A stretch of 64,000 bases of DNA from Paracoccus sp. C2R09. GTDB taxonomy: Bacteria; Pseudomonadota; Alphaproteobacteria; Rhodobacterales; Rhodobacteraceae. Under the pieces are notes generated by a model. That model searched no databases and had not been told where the DNA came from. It worked only from the letters and a program-made list of their open reading frames with translations. The number at the start of each line of letters is the position of its first letter. Positions within the stretch are counted from its first letter, which is position 1. Location of the stretch: positions 324,073 to 388,072 of the forward strand of contig NZ_JAHKQB010000029.1 in assembly GCF_018860625.1 (NCBI RefSeq), read 5' to 3'. Both the position numbers and the translations under genes were made by a program. Below are positions 29,523 through 39,103 of this stretch, piece by piece.

Positions 29523-30547
29523 GCGGTTCGCACCGCCTCGATCATGCGGGCCACGTTGTCCGGATCGGCATCCGGCGTGATGCCATGCCCAAGGTTGAAG
29601 ACATGCGGCCCGTTGCGCAGATTGCGCGTGATCCGTTGGGCCTCGGCCACCAGTTCAGGGCCGCCCGTGACCATGTGACGCGGGTCCATGTTGCCCTGCA
29701 CGCAGATTTCGGGCTGCACGTGTTTCGCGGCCCATTCGGATGCGACCGAATTGTCGATGGCCACGCAATCCGCGCCCGTGGCCTTGGCAAAACCGACATA
29801 TCGCTCGCCCGCCTCGCGCGGGAAGGCGATGACGGGAACGCCCGGATGACGCGCCTTCAGATCAGCAATGATGCGTCGCGCGGGCGCGATCGCGAAGTCG
29901 TCGAAGTCGCGGCCCTTCAGGCTGCCGGCCCAGCTGTCGAACAGCTTTACGACCTCGGCCCCTGCGTCGATCTGGGCCGACAGATATTCGATCGTCGCAT
30001 CCGTGATGCGGTCGATCAGACGGGTAAAGGCCGCGCGGTCGGCATCCTTGAATGCATGCGCCGGACCCTGGTCCTTCGTGCCGCGTCCCGCGACCATGTA
30101 GGTCGCAACCGTCCAGGGCGCGCCCGCGAAACCGATCAGCGTCGTTTCGCGTGGCAGTTCCGCAGCCAGGATCGACACGGTGCGGTAAATTGGGTTCAGC
30201 GTCTCGTGAACCTCGTCTGCCGGGCGCAGCTGATCCACCTGTTCGGCCGTGGTGATCGTCGATAGCCGCGGCCCTTCGCCTGTCACGAACCACAGATCGG
30301 AGCCAAGCGCCTGGGGCACCAGCAGGATGTCGGCGAACAGGATCGACGCGTCGAAGCCGTAACGCCGGATCGGCTGCAGCGTCACCTCGGCCGCAAGGTC
30401 GGGATTGTAGCACAGCGAAAGGAAGTCGCCTGCCTTGGCACGCGTCGCGCGATATTCAGGAAGATAGCGCCCGGCCTGGCGCATCATCCAGATCGGCGGG
30501 GTGGGCAGGGTCTCGCCCGCGAGGGCGCGCAGCAGAAGTTTGGTCAT
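29519..30547 (-). CDS. hemE: uroporphyrinogen decarboxylase HemE
   Basis: Removes four acetate carboxyls from uroporphyrinogen III to give coproporphyrinogen III, the substrate of HemF. The 342 residues show the signature [17 protein letters not shown] with the essential arginines, [12 protein letters not shown] with the catalytic aspartate, [21 protein letters not shown], and [16 protein letters not shown] at the end. Tail-to-tail CTAG stop with the SPOR-domain gene; divergent from hemC with 73 bases between starts, which must hold both promoters. Confidence 0.97.
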   Translation of the reverse strand: MTKLLLRALAGETLPTPPIWMMRQAGRYLPEYRATRAKAGDFLSLCYNPDLAAEVTLQPIRRYGFDASILFADILLVPQALGSDLWFVTGEGPRLSTITTAEQVDQLRPADEVHETLNPIYRTVSILAAELPRETTLIGFAGAPWTVATYMVAGRGTKDQGPAHAFKDADRAAFTRLIDRITDATIEYLSAQIDAGAEVVKLFDSWAGSLKGRDFDDFAIAPARRIIADLKARHPGVPVIAFPREAGERYVGFAKATGADCVAIDNSVASEWAAKHVQPEICVQGNMDPRHMVTGGPELVAEAQRITRNLRNGPHVFNLGHGITPDADPDNVARMIEAVRTA

Positions 30548-30620
30548 ATGGCCTCCTGCAGGTCATCAAGGTCACCATGGTCCCGTTGTCAACCCGCGCA
30601 CATGCAGCTATGCCAAGCCC

Positions 30621-31559
30621 ATGAACACGATGCCCGACCCCACCCGCCCCCTGAAAATCGGCACCCGAGGCTCGATCCTGGCCCTGGCCCAGGCGCATGA
30701 GACGCGCGACCGTCTGATGGCGGCCCATGGCCTTCCCGCTGACGCGTTCGAGATCGTCGTCATCAAGACGACCGGCGACCGCATCACCGACCGCGCCCTG
30801 CGTGAAATCGGCGGCAAGGGGCTGTTCACCCGAGAGATCGAGGAAGCCCTGACCGAGGGCGGGATCGACATCGCGGTGCATTCGATGAAGGACATGCCGA
30901 CGCTTCAACCCGATGGGCTGCTGATCGATTGCCTGCTGCCGCGCAATGACGTGCGCGACGCCTTCGTCAGCCTGAAGCACGACAGCATCGCGGCGCTTCC
31001 CAAGGGTGTCGTGGTCGGCTCTTCCAGCCTGCGCCGTCGCGCGCAGCTGGCCCATCGTCGTCCCGATCTGCAGCTGGTCGAGTTTCGCGGCAATGTGCAG
31101 ACCCGTCTGCGCAAGTTGGAGGATGGCGTGGCCGAAGCGACGTTTCTTGCCATGGCAGGTCTACGCCGCATGGACATGACCGATGTCGCACGCGGGGCGG
31201 TCGATCCCGATGAAATGCTGCCCGCGGTGGGCCAGGGTGCCATCGGCATCGAGAGGCGTGCGGATGACGATATGGTGGCAGCGCTTCTGACGCCGATCAA
31301 CGACATCGCGACCGCCGACCGGATCGCCGCCGAACGCGCATTCCTGGCGCGTCTGGATGGATCCTGCGAGACCCCCATTGCGGGTCTGGCCGATCTGGTC
31401 GGTGACCGTCTAGTTCTGCGCGGAGAGATATTGCGTCCCGATGGCAGCGAGGTCCATGCAGGAACGCGAGAGGGTTCGATCAGCGATGGTGCGGCAATGG
31501 GCCGCGATCTGGCCGACGAGCTGCTAAAGCGCGCCGGCCCGGGGTTCCTGACCCTCTGA
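30621..31559 (+). CDS. hemC: hydroxymethylbilane synthase HemC
   Basis: Porphobilinogen deaminase polymerises four PBG into hydroxymethylbilane on a dipyrromethane cofactor. The 312 residues contain IGTRGSILALAQAHETRD, the KTTGDRITDRAL loop, FTREIEEAL, VHSMKDMPT with the catalytic aspartate region, SSSLRRRAQL, and the cofactor cysteine in DGSCETPIAG. An alternative ATG three codons downstream is possible. Divergent from hemE, the usual Rhodobacterales arrangement as I recall. Only three bases separate its stop from the convergent lexA stop. Confidence 0.97.
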   Translation: MNTMPDPTRPLKIGTRGSILALAQAHETRDRLMAAHGLPADAFEIVVIKTTGDRITDRALREIGGKGLFTREIEEALTEGGIDIAVHSMKDMPTLQPDGLLIDCLLPRNDVRDAFVSLKHDSIAALPKGVVVGSSSLRRRAQLAHRRPDLQLVEFRGNVQTRLRKLEDGVAEATFLAMAGLRRMDMTDVARGAVDPDEMLPAVGQGAIGIERRADDDMVAALLTPINDIATADRIAAERAFLARLDGSCETPIAGLADLVGDRLVLRGEILRPDGSEVHAGTREGSISDGAAMGRDLADELLKRAGPGFLTL

Positions 31560-31562
31560 GGG

Positions 31563-32285
31563 TCAGTAACTGCGGATCAGACCGACCAGGCGACCCTGTA
31601 CACGGACGCGCGATTCCGGCAGCATCCGCGTCTCGTATGCCTGATTGGCGGCCTCGAGCGCGATCATCGACCCTCGCCTGCGATAGCGTTTCAGCGTCGC
31701 CTCCTGATCATCGATCAGAGCGACGATGATATCGCCATTCTCGGCCGTGTCCTGTTCGCGGATGACAACGACATCACCATCGTTGATCCCCGCCTCGATC
31801 ATGGAATCGCCGGTCACTTCCAGCGCGTAATGATGTTCGCGCCCGGCCAGCATGGTGCCGGGCACGGCGACATGATGCGAGATTTCGGAAATGGCCTCGA
31901 TCGGCACACCGGCGGCGATGCGGCCCATCAGGGGCAGCTGGACGGCGGGGCTGTCCACGACCGTCATCGCGCCCCGTGGCCGTGCAGGCCGGGCATTCGA
32001 GATGACGCGGGGCGTGAAGCCGCTCTCTTTGACGGCGGTATCGGGTTTGTCTTCCGTCAGATGCGTCAGGGCATCCGGCAGCCGAAGAACCTCCAGCGCA
32101 CGGGCACGATGGGGCAGACGGCGAATGAAGCCCCGTTCCTCCAGCGCCGTGACCAACCGATGAATGCCGGACTTCGAGCGAAGGTCCAGCGCGTCCTTCA
32201 TCTCATCGAAGGATGGCGGTACCCCATCGCGCGACATGCGGCGTTGGATGAATTCCAGCAGTTGTATCTGCTTTTTGGTGAGCAT
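31563..32285 (-). CDS. lexA: SOS repressor LexA
   Basis: Represses DNA-damage genes until RecA filaments trigger self-cleavage. The 240-residue protein begins [13 protein letters not shown], has a winged helix (1-70, recognition region [22 protein letters not shown]), the cleavage site Ala125-Gly126 in GRIAAGVP, and the catalytic Ser161 (TGDSMIEAG) and Lys199 (ATLKRY). The start at 32285 gives the standard N terminus. A perfect alphaproteobacterial LexA box lies 20 bases upstream, showing autoregulation. It follows moeA on the same strand by about 90 bases and probably has its own promoter. Confidence 0.97.
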   Translation of the reverse strand: MLTKKQIQLLEFIQRRMSRDGVPPSFDEMKDALDLRSKSGIHRLVTALEERGFIRRLPHRARALEVLRLPDALTHLTEDKPDTAVKESGFTPRVISNARPARPRGAMTVVDSPAVQLPLMGRIAAGVPIEAISEISHHVAVPGTMLAGREHHYALEVTGDSMIEAGINDGDVVVIREQDTAENGDIIVALIDDQEATLKRYRRRGSMIALEAANQAYETRMLPESRVRVQGRLVGLIRSY

Positions 32286-32304
32286 GCCCGCCCTCGTCAT
32301 CTAT

Positions 32305-32319
32305 GTTCCGTTATTGTTC
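32305..32319 (-). promoter_or_regulatory. LexA operator (SOS box) of lexA
   Basis: GTTC-N7-GTTC (GTTCCGTTATTGTTC), the direct-repeat box known for Alphaproteobacteria, ends 20 bases before the lexA start codon. Position and perfect match indicate autorepression. The site lies between moeA and lexA, so lexA can be induced independently of the trp/mo operon. Confidence 0.9.
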
Positions 32320-32374
32320 TAGACCAGCGCATGAATCGCGTCAATCACAACAGCACATGAGGATGAACAAGGGG

Positions 32375-33553
32375 TTAACGGCCGATCCTGATGACCGTCA
32401 CGGGCTCTCCTGCTGCGCGCGCAGGATCATTCGCGGGACGGACCAGCAGGGCATCGGCTTGCGACATGATCGACAGGCGCGCCGAATCCTGATCCTCGAA
32501 GGGCCTTACCAGAACCTGACCGTTCCGCCGCGTGATGGCCGCGCGCAGGTAATGCTGGCGTGGCCCTTCGGGCAACAAGTCAACGGCTAGCGGCAGCATC
32601 TCTGATCGGTCGGTATCCGTCATCCCGGACATCCGCCTGATCAAGGCTTGCATGAAGATCATGCCGCAAACCATTGCGGACACGGGATTTCCCGGAAGGC
32701 CTAGCATTGCGGTGTCCGCCATCATTCCCGCCATGAGGGGCTTGCCCGGACGCATTGCCACCTTGTAGAAGGCGCGGTCGACGCCGACCTTTTCCGCGAC
32801 CTTGGCGATCAGGTCATGGTCACCGACCGACGCTCCTCCGATGGTTACCAAAAGATCGGCCCCTCGCGCGGCGTCGAACGCCTGACGCAGGCTTTCTTCG
32901 GTGTCCCGGGCGATGGGCAGGATCGTGGGCTCGCCGCCGGCATCGCGAACCTGCGCCGCGATTGCCAGATCGTTCGAACTGACGATCTGACCTGGGCCCG
33001 GATCCTCGCCGGGGCGCACGAGTTCATCGCCCCCTGCAAGGATCGCCACGCGCGGACGCGCGGCCACGGTCACCTGCGCCACGTTCATCGCGGCAAGCAA
33101 CCCGATATCGGCGGCGCTCAGCCTGCGTCCGGGCTGCAGCTGATCGCCCTCGGCAAAATCATTTCCGCGTTTGCGGATATTGCGCCCACGAGAGGCCTGG
33201 ATCACACGGATATCGTCGCCCGCACGCTCCGCATTCTCTTGCAGTTCGACATGGTCGAAACCTTCAGGGACGGGCGCGCCGGTGAAGATGCGGATCGCCG
33301 TGCCGGGGGCCGGCTTGCCTTGCCACGGATGGCCCGCGGCACTGGTGCCCACGACCGGCAGCTTCGACTGGATGTCGGCCAGTCGCATCGCATAGCCGTC
33401 CATGGCCGAGGCATCGAAGGGCGGCTGTGTCAGGCGGGCCGTGGCGGGCTTCGTCAGAACCCGACCGAAGGCATCGGCAAGCCCGACGACTTCGTGCCGC
33501 GGCCCGCGCGCAAGTGCCAGGACCTTGGCCAGGGCCTCGTCGACGGGGATCAT
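32375..33553 (-). CDS. moeA: molybdopterin molybdenumtransferase MoeA
   Basis: Inserts molybdate into adenylated molybdopterin, the last step of basic Moco synthesis. The 392 residues show [26 protein letters not shown], the central domain III start [12 protein letters not shown] followed by [22 protein letters not shown], and [14 protein letters not shown] with [12 protein letters not shown]. The start overlaps the moaC stop by four bases. Last gene of trpG-trpD-ung-trpC-moaC-moeA before lexA. Confidence 0.96.
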   Translation of the reverse strand: MIPVDEALAKVLALARGPRHEVVGLADAFGRVLTKPATARLTQPPFDASAMDGYAMRLADIQSKLPVVGTSAAGHPWQGKPAPGTAIRIFTGAPVPEGFDHVELQENAERAGDDIRVIQASRGRNIRKRGNDFAEGDQLQPGRRLSAADIGLLAAMNVAQVTVAARPRVAILAGGDELVRPGEDPGPGQIVSSNDLAIAAQVRDAGGEPTILPIARDTEESLRQAFDAARGADLLVTIGGASVGDHDLIAKVAEKVGVDRAFYKVAMRPGKPLMAGMMADTAMLGLPGNPVSAMVCGMIFMQALIRRMSGMTDTDRSEMLPLAVDLLPEGPRQHYLRAAITRRNGQVLVRPFEDQDSARLSIMSQADALLVRPANDPARAAGEPVTVIRIGR

Positions 33554-34023
33554 GGCACGGCCACGAAATCGCCGGATTTCCCGCCGGATTTCTGAAGCAG
33601 GCGGATGCCCTCGATCCGCATGGATTTCTCGGCGGCCTTCAGCATGTCATAGATCGTGAGGCAGGCGGTGCTGACGGCGGTCAGGGCCTCCATCTCGACG
33701 CCCGTGCGTCCGGTCGTGCGAACGGTGGCGGTGACACGGATCCCGGGCAAGCTGTCATCGGGTTCCAGATCCAGCACCACCTTGGAAATCGGCAGCGGAT
33801 GGCACAGCGGGATCAGGTCCGAAGTCCGCTTGGCGCCCATGATCCCGGCCAGACGCGCCACGCCCATGACATCACCCTTGGCCGCGCCACCGCGTGCCAG
33901 ATCCAGCGTCGCAGGGGACATGATCACGTGACCGGTGGCCACCGCCTCGCGCCGGGTCTCGTCCTTGTCGGACACATCGACCATATGCGCCTGACCCTGG
34001 GCGTCGAAATGCGTCAGGCTCAT
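33550..34023 (-). CDS. moaC: cyclic pyranopterin monophosphate synthase MoaC
   Basis: Converts the MoaA product into cyclic pyranopterin monophosphate. The 157 residues begin [18 protein letters not shown], carry [31 protein letters not shown] with the active-site lysine and histidine, [20 protein letters not shown], and close with [12 protein letters not shown]. Coupled by four-base overlaps to trpC upstream and moeA downstream. The partner moaA is elsewhere in the window, so the pathway is split between two loci. Confidence 0.97.
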   Translation of the reverse strand: MSLTHFDAQGQAHMVDVSDKDETRREAVATGHVIMSPATLDLARGGAAKGDVMGVARLAGIMGAKRTSDLIPLCHPLPISKVVLDLEPDDSLPGIRVTATVRTTGRTGVEMEALTAVSTACLTIYDMLKAAEKSMRIEGIRLLQKSGGKSGDFVAVP

Positions 34024-34811
34024 GCCGGGACATCCAGGATCGCGCGGGTGGCCGCCGCGACATCGTCCTGCCGCATCATGCTTTCCCCGATCAGGAAGCG
34101 CCGCGCCCCGACCTGCATCATCGCGCCCAGATCGGCGGGGGTGAACAGGCCGCTTTCGCAGACCACATCGCGATCGTCGGGAATGCGCGGCGCAAGTTCG
34201 CGCGTCACATCAAGAGTAACCTCGAAGGTCTTGAGATTGCGATTGTTTATACCGATCATCGGCGATTTGAGGCGCAGCGCGCGGTCCATTTCATCGGCGT
34301 TGTGAACCTCGATCAGGGCGTCCATGCCCCAGTGGATCGCGGCGTCTTCCAGTTCGGCCGCAAGGGCATCGTCGACCGAAGCCATGATGATTAGGATGCA
34401 GTCCGCACCCCAGGCGCGCGCCTCGGCCACCTGATAGGTGTCATAGACGAAATCCTTGCGCAGCGCAGGCAGATCGCAGGCATCGCGCGCGGCGGTCAGG
34501 AATTCCGGCGCACCTTGGAAGCTGGGGCCGTCGGTCAGAACTGACAGGCAGGCCGCGCCGCCTGCCTGATAGGCGCGGGCCAGTGCGGGCGGATCGAAAT
34601 CGGGCCGGATCAGTCCCTTGGACGGGCTGGCCTTCTTGATCTCGGCGATCAGCGCGGGCCCCGCTTTCGCCTTTTCGGTCAACGCGGTGGCAAAGCCGCG
34701 AACGGGCAATGCGGCACGGGCGGCGGCCTCGACATCCGCAAGCGGCCGCGCGGCCTTGGCGGCGGCGATCTCTTGCAGCTTGTAGGCCTTGATCTTGTCC
34801 AGAATATCCAT
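34020..34811 (-). CDS. trpC: indole-3-glycerol phosphate synthase TrpC
   Basis: Closes the indole ring in tryptophan synthesis. The 263-residue TIM barrel shows the N-terminal helix region [17 protein letters not shown], the catalytic [44 protein letters not shown] and [10 protein letters not shown]. It is the stand-alone form, not fused to TrpF. It follows ung by nine bases and overlaps moaC by four, within a mixed tryptophan and molybdenum cofactor operon. Confidence 0.97.
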   Translation of the reverse strand: MDILDKIKAYKLQEIAAAKAARPLADVEAAARAALPVRGFATALTEKAKAGPALIAEIKKASPSKGLIRPDFDPPALARAYQAGGAACLSVLTDGPSFQGAPEFLTAARDACDLPALRKDFVYDTYQVAEARAWGADCILIIMASVDDALAAELEDAAIHWGMDALIEVHNADEMDRALRLKSPMIGINNRNLKTFEVTLDVTRELAPRIPDDRDVVCESGLFTPADLGAMMQVGARRFLIGESMMRQDDVAAATRAILDVPA

Positions 34812-34820
34812 GGCCGTCTT

Positions 34821-35486
34821 CTATCCTTCCTGCGGGGGCGCGAAAAGTCCCCCGGCTCCGATCCAGTCGATGGCAGGTTCGCCCCGTGCGATCAGCCAGT
34901 CGTTCACGCGACTGAAGGGGCGGCTGCCGAAAAATCCGCGTCTTGCGGAGAGGGGCGAGGGATGCGCGGTCTCGATCACCAGATCCCGATCCCGGGGCAG
35001 TCCCTTCAGCGCCTTCTGCGCGTGCCCACCCCAAAGGATGAAGGCCAGGGGGCGATGGGTTTGCGCTTCGGCCACGGCCTGGCGTGCCAAGGCGTCCCAG
35101 CCCCATTTGGCGTGAACCCCCGCCTGACCCGGCATCACGCTGAGCGCGGTGTTCAGAAGCAGGACGCCCTGGGCCGCCCAATGCGACAGATCGCCATCAT
35201 GTGGGCGGCCGCCCAGATCGTCGGCCATTTCCCTGTAGATATTGGCCAGCGACCGCGGCAGGGGCGTTCCGGGCGTTACCGAAAAGGCGAAGCCGTTCGC
35301 ATGCCCGGGCGTCGGATAGGGGTCCTGACCCAGGATCACGACGCGCACATCCTGCGGCCGCAGCCCGTCCAGCGCGGCAAAGACGCGCTCGGGGCCGGGC
35401 AGGAAGCCGTCGGGCAACCTCTCGCGGATTGCGGGCCATTCGTTCCGGAAGAAGGCCAGATGGGCCCAAGGCTCGGGCGGTCTCAC
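34821..35486 (-). CDS. ung: uracil-DNA glycosylase, family 1
   Basis: Excises uracil from DNA. The 221 residues contain the water-activating loop [18 protein letters not shown], the uracil-binding LLLNTALSV and [12 protein letters not shown], and the leucine-loop [20 protein letters not shown] with the catalytic histidine. It uses a GTG start inside the trpD stop (GTGA), with only a weak GGAAAC ahead, and ends nine bases before trpC. A repair gene inside a biosynthetic operon is unusual; no base-composition break is apparent by eye. Confidence 0.95.
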   Translation of the reverse strand: MRPPEPWAHLAFFRNEWPAIRERLPDGFLPGPERVFAALDGLRPQDVRVVILGQDPYPTPGHANGFAFSVTPGTPLPRSLANIYREMADDLGGRPHDGDLSHWAAQGVLLLNTALSVMPGQAGVHAKWGWDALARQAVAEAQTHRPLAFILWGGHAQKALKGLPRDRDLVIETAHPSPLSARRGFFGSRPFSRVNDWLIARGEPAIDWIGAGGLFAPPQEG

Positions 35487-36502
35487 GTTTCCGGCGCGCC
35501 CGTGACATCGGAAAGGGCGGTCAGGCTGGCCTTGGCCGCGCCGCTGTCGAGCGAGGTCGCGGCCATCGCCACCCCTTCGCGCAGGTCGTCGACCTTGCCC
35601 GCCACGAGCAATGCGGCAGCCGAGTTCAGCAGCACGGCATCGCGATAGGCGCCGTTTTCGCCGTCGAGCAGCCTGCGGAAGGCGGCGGCGTTGTATGACG
35701 GTTCACCGCCGATGATGGCCTCGAACGGGTGACGGGGCAGGCCCGCATCCTCGGGGGTGATGGTGAATTCGGTGATCTGGCCGTCCTTCAGCTGACAGAC
35801 GCGGCTGGATTCCGCGATCGACAGCTCGTCCGTGCCGTCGCCGCCATGAACCAGCCATGCCGCGTCGCTGCCCAGATCGCGCAGCACCTCGGCCATGGGG
35901 CGGATCCAGTCGGCACTGAAGGCGCCTGTCAGCTGACGTCGGACGCCGGCGGGATTGGTCAGCGGCCCCAGCAGGTTGAAGACGGTGCGGGTCCCAAGCT
36001 CGGTCCGGGGCGGGCCGACATGGCGCATGGCGGGATGATGCATCGGCGCCATCATGAAGCAGATGCCCGCGCGGTCCAGCGCGTCCTGCGCGACGGCGGG
36101 GCCGCCCATGACGTTGATCCCCATCTGCGTCAACGCATCCGCCGCGCCCGATTTCGACGAGAGGTTGCGATTGCCGTGCTTGGCGACCGGAATGCCCGCA
36201 CCCGCCACGACGAAGGCCGTCGCGGTCGAGATGTTCAGCGTGCCCTTGCCATCGCCACCGGTGCCCACGATGTCCATCGCGCCATCCGGGGCGGTGATGC
36301 GGTTCATGCGGGCGCGCATGGCGCTGGCGGCGGCGGCGATTTCATCCACCGTCTCGCCTCGGACGCGCAGGGCCATCAACAGGCCGCCGATCTGGGCAGG
36401 GGTCGCGGCACCGTCGAAGAGGATCGAGAAGGCCTCTTCGGCCTCGGGGCCGGTCAGGGGGCGGGTGGCGGCGATCCCGATCAGCGGGCGGATGTCGGTC
36501 AT
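35483..36502 (-). CDS. trpD: anthranilate phosphoribosyltransferase TrpD
   Basis: Transfers phosphoribose from PRPP to anthranilate. The 339 residues show the PRPP-binding [36 protein letters not shown], and [35 protein letters not shown], then VVHG-type [11 protein letters not shown]. Normal length for an unfused TrpD. Four-base overlaps join it to trpG upstream and ung downstream. Confidence 0.97.
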   Translation of the reverse strand: MTDIRPLIGIAATRPLTGPEAEEAFSILFDGAATPAQIGGLLMALRVRGETVDEIAAAASAMRARMNRITAPDGAMDIVGTGGDGKGTLNISTATAFVVAGAGIPVAKHGNRNLSSKSGAADALTQMGINVMGGPAVAQDALDRAGICFMMAPMHHPAMRHVGPPRTELGTRTVFNLLGPLTNPAGVRRQLTGAFSADWIRPMAEVLRDLGSDAAWLVHGGDGTDELSIAESSRVCQLKDGQITEFTITPEDAGLPRHPFEAIIGGEPSYNAAAFRRLLDGENGAYRDAVLLNSAAALLVAGKVDDLREGVAMAATSLDSGAAKASLTALSDVTGAPET

Positions 36503-37089
36503 GCCGCTTCCTTTGCGGCTTCGCAGCGGCGAAGGAAGTTGCGGATCATCTCGTGGCCGTTTTCGGATGCGATGGATTCGGGGTGGAACTGCACGCCCTC
36601 AATCGGCAGGGCCTCGTGCATCAGGCCCATGATCGTGCCATCATCCGACGTGGCCGTGACGCGCAGGCTGTTGGGCAGGCTGTCGGGTTCGACCGTCAGC
36701 GAATGGTAGCGGGTCGCGTTCATGGGCGAGGGAAGGCCCGCGAAGATCCCGGTGCCGTCATGGCTGATCGCATCGACCTTGCCATGCAGGATGCGGTTCG
36801 CGCGCACGACCTTGCCGCCGAATGCCTCGCCTATGGCCTGATGCCCCAGGCAGACCCCAAAGAGCGGGATTTCGCGTTCGGCCGCGGCGCGGATCAGCTC
36901 GACGCAGATGCCCGCCTGCGCGGGATCGCAGGGACCGGGCGAGATGACGATGCCATCGGCCTTCATGGCCAGGGCTTCCTCGACCGTGATCTGGTCGTTG
37001 CGGCGCACGACCACCTCGGCGCCGGCCTCGCCCATGTAATGGACCAGGTTCCAGGTGAAGCTGTCGTAATTGTCGATCAGAAGGATCAT
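36499..37089 (-). CDS. trpG: anthranilate synthase glutaminase subunit TrpG
   Basis: Class I glutamine amidotransferase that feeds ammonia to TrpE. The 196 residues begin [18 protein letters not shown] and contain [12 protein letters not shown], the nucleophile Cys80 in [15 protein letters not shown], and the His-Glu pair in [11 protein letters not shown]. The same fold serves PabA; the operon with trpD and trpC supports TrpG, though dual use is common. It is the first gene of a minus-strand operon. trpE lies on the opposite strand about 4 kb away and is transcribed divergently. Confidence 0.95.
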   Translation of the reverse strand: MILLIDNYDSFTWNLVHYMGEAGAEVVVRRNDQITVEEALAMKADGIVISPGPCDPAQAGICVELIRAAAEREIPLFGVCLGHQAIGEAFGGKVVRANRILHGKVDAISHDGTGIFAGLPSPMNATRYHSLTVEPDSLPNSLRVTATSDDGTIMGLMHEALPIEGVQFHPESIASENGHEMIRNFLRRCEAAKEAA

Positions 37090-37125
37090 CGTGGCCACCT
37101 GTTGGCTTGGGGTCGTGCAGAGGGT

Positions 37126-37146
37126 GCAGGGGCGGTTTCCCCCTGC
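37126..37146 (-). promoter_or_regulatory. hairpin in the trpG leader
   Basis: A perfect seven-pair stem (GCAGGGG / CCCCTGC) with a seven-base loop lies 37 bases upstream of the trpG start. No T-run follows and no tryptophan-rich leader peptide can be read through it, so classical attenuation is not supported. It could affect leader folding. Confidence 0.3.
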
Positions 37147-37159
37147 TTCGGCGTCGGCT

Positions 37160-37190
37160 ATAGATGTGGCAAAGCACATGCGGGGGTCAA
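37160..37190 (-). promoter_or_regulatory. candidate sigma-70 promoter for trpG operon
   Basis: On the minus strand TTGACC (37190-37185) is followed after 18 bases by CATCTA (37166-37161), with ATCTAT one base further. This fits a housekeeping promoter and would start a leader of roughly 65 bases before trpG. The -10 match is moderate. Confidence 0.35.
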
Positions 37191-37269
37191 GGGCAGGCGC
37201 CCGAAAACCCGCATGAGAACAGGCACGGACGCTGCAATTTGTCGCGACCGGAAACGAAGGCGGGACGGA

Positions 37270-37887
37270 ATGGCGAAGGGTTTCTGGAAAGGGGCGTTTC
37301 ACGGCGGAATGATCGGGGTCGCGGGATTGGTGGTGCTGTCCCTGATCGCGCCCCAGTCGCGGCAGGAACCGCCCGCCCGGAATGAGACGACCCCGGAAGC
37401 CGCGCTGCCCGCAGCCGAAGCGCCGCCCCCCGAACGACAGCCGGACCAGCCCCTGGCCGATGCCGTCGATCTGCCCGTGGGATCGGAGTTCGGGCGCGGC
37501 GGCGACGTGACCCCGAACCTGCCTTCGCCCGTGGCGGAAACCGCGCGCCAATCCGAACCCATGGCGGTCCGCGCACCCGTGGCCGAGCCCGCGCCCGTCC
37601 GCGCGCCCGTGGACAACGCCCGGCCGCAGACCGCGGCGGATCCGATCACGCCCGTGCAGCAAGGACCCGCCGCGTCCGAGGACGCCCCGAGCCTGGCGGT
37701 TCCCGCCGCGCCCCAGGTCATGCGCACCGATACCGCCGCCATCCGTCCCGAACCGGGCGCCGCCCCCGACGGGCTGCCCGACCGACCGCAGGCAGGCGAC
37801 ACGCAGCCGCCCGCGCTGCCGCAGCCCGCGCTGGACCTGTCGCTGCCGCCCGACCTCTCTGACCTGCCTGGAATGGAACAACGCTGA
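37270..37887 (+). CDS. Pro/Ala-rich single-pass membrane protein, possible YibQ remnant
   Basis: A 205-residue protein: short basic start ([13 protein letters not shown]), one membrane segment (about 12-27) and then about 175 residues of Pro/Ala/Asp/Glu-rich sequence without obvious fold. From memory, Rhodobacter carries yibQ (divergent polysaccharide deacetylase) between trpE and trpG, and such proteins begin with a similar anchor and stalk. Here the catalytic domain is absent and the stop overlaps the aminotransferase start by one base (TGATG). Truncation of yibQ is therefore a reasonable but unproven reading. Divergent from trpG with 180 bases between. Confidence 0.6.
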   Translation: MAKGFWKGAFHGGMIGVAGLVVLSLIAPQSRQEPPARNETTPEAALPAAEAPPPERQPDQPLADAVDLPVGSEFGRGGDVTPNLPSPVAETARQSEPMAVRAPVAEPAPVRAPVDNARPQTAADPITPVQQGPAASEDAPSLAVPAAPQVMRTDTAAIRPEPGAAPDGLPDRPQAGDTQPPALPQPALDLSLPPDLSDLPGMEQR

Positions 37888-39068
37888 TGCGCCCGCTGAA
37901 CCCCGCCCTGACCCAGACCTTCCTGCCCCCGGTGATGGAGGCGCGCCGCTGGCTGGAGGGCGTGCAGTTCGCGCCGGAACGCCCGCTGATCAATGTAAGC
38001 CAGGCCGCCCCCGTCGCGCCCCCGCCCGAGGATCTGCGCCGCGTGATCGCGGAGGCGGCGATGAACCTGCCCGAGGCGCATCTTTACGGTCCGGTGATGG
38101 GCCATCCCGAATTGCGGCAGGAGGTTGCGGACGCATTCTCGTTGCCGGGGGTCGTTCTGGACGCGTCTCAGGTGGCGATCACACAGGGCTGCAACCAGGC
38201 GTTCTGCGCGGCGATCGCGGCGCTGGCCGGGCAGGGGGACGAGGTGATCCTGCCGACGCCCTGGTACTTCAATCACAAGATGTGGCTGGACATGGCGGGC
38301 GTGCGCGCCGTGCCGCTGCCCTGCCGCGAGGGAATGCTGCCCGACCCCGAGGAAGCGGCCCGCCTAATCACCGATCGCACCCATGCCATCGTGCTGGTGA
38401 CCCCGAACAACCCCACGGGCGCCGAATATCCGCAGGGCCTTGTCGCGGCCTTCCACGATGTCGCGACCCGCGCCGGGGTGACGCTGATCGTGGACGAGAC
38501 CTATCGCGATTTCGATTCGCGTTCCGGCCCGGTCCATGACCTGCGGGCGCGCGAAGGGGCGCGGGTCGTTCAGCTCTACAGCTTCTCGAAGGCCTATCGG
38601 CTGACGGGGCATCGCGTGGGCGCATTGATCGCGGATGCCGAATTCATGATCCAGATCGAGAAGTTCCTCGATACCGTGGCCATCTGCCCGAACCAGCTGG
38701 GGCAGATCGGGGCGCTTTGGGGGATGCGGAACCTGGGCGACTGGGTGCAGGGCGAACGGGCCGAGATCCTGACCCGCCGCGCGGCCACCATGGACAGGCT
38801 GGGCGCGATCCCAGGCTGGACGCTCAAGAGCGCGGGCGCCTATTTCGCCTGGCTGGAACATCCGTTCGCGGAAGCCTCGGACAACCTCGCGCGGCGGATG
38901 GTCCGCGAGGTCGGGGTCCTGGCGCTGCCGGGCACGATGTTTACCCCCGATCACGACCCCCAGGGCGCGCGCCATCTGCGCATCGCCTTCGCCAATGTGG
39001 ATGCCGATGGCATCGCGGGGCTGTCCGACAGGCTTGCCGGACTTGTGGCGGACGTGCACGCGTCCTAA
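37887..39068 (+). CDS. class I/II PLP-dependent aminotransferase
   Basis: A 393-residue fold-type I enzyme. Landmarks are [13 protein letters not shown] (PLP phosphate loop), [11 protein letters not shown] with the carboxylate-binding asparagine, VDETYRDF, and the Schiff-base lysine in [15 protein letters not shown]; the closing HLRIAFAN holds the substrate-binding arginine. Amino-donor preference cannot be read; neighbours (trp genes) make an aromatic amino acid role thinkable but not shown. It is coupled to the preceding membrane protein and followed by ppiD after 35 bases. Confidence 0.88.
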   Translation: MRPLNPALTQTFLPPVMEARRWLEGVQFAPERPLINVSQAAPVAPPPEDLRRVIAEAAMNLPEAHLYGPVMGHPELRQEVADAFSLPGVVLDASQVAITQGCNQAFCAAIAALAGQGDEVILPTPWYFNHKMWLDMAGVRAVPLPCREGMLPDPEEAARLITDRTHAIVLVTPNNPTGAEYPQGLVAAFHDVATRAGVTLIVDETYRDFDSRSGPVHDLRAREGARVVQLYSFSKAYRLTGHRVGALIADAEFMIQIEKFLDTVAICPNQLGQIGALWGMRNLGDWVQGERAEILTRRAATMDRLGAIPGWTLKSAGAYFAWLEHPFAEASDNLARRMVREVGVLALPGTMFTPDHDPQGARHLRIAFANVDADGIAGLSDRLAGLVADVHAS

Positions 39069-39103
39069 AGACGGCAGCGACAAGACCACGAGGAATGCCG
39101 ACC

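Noticed and set aside
37100..37190. Classical trp attenuator ahead of trpG
   Set aside because: There is a perfect hairpin at 37126-37146 but no T-run and no short leader peptide with tandem tryptophan codons on the minus strand.
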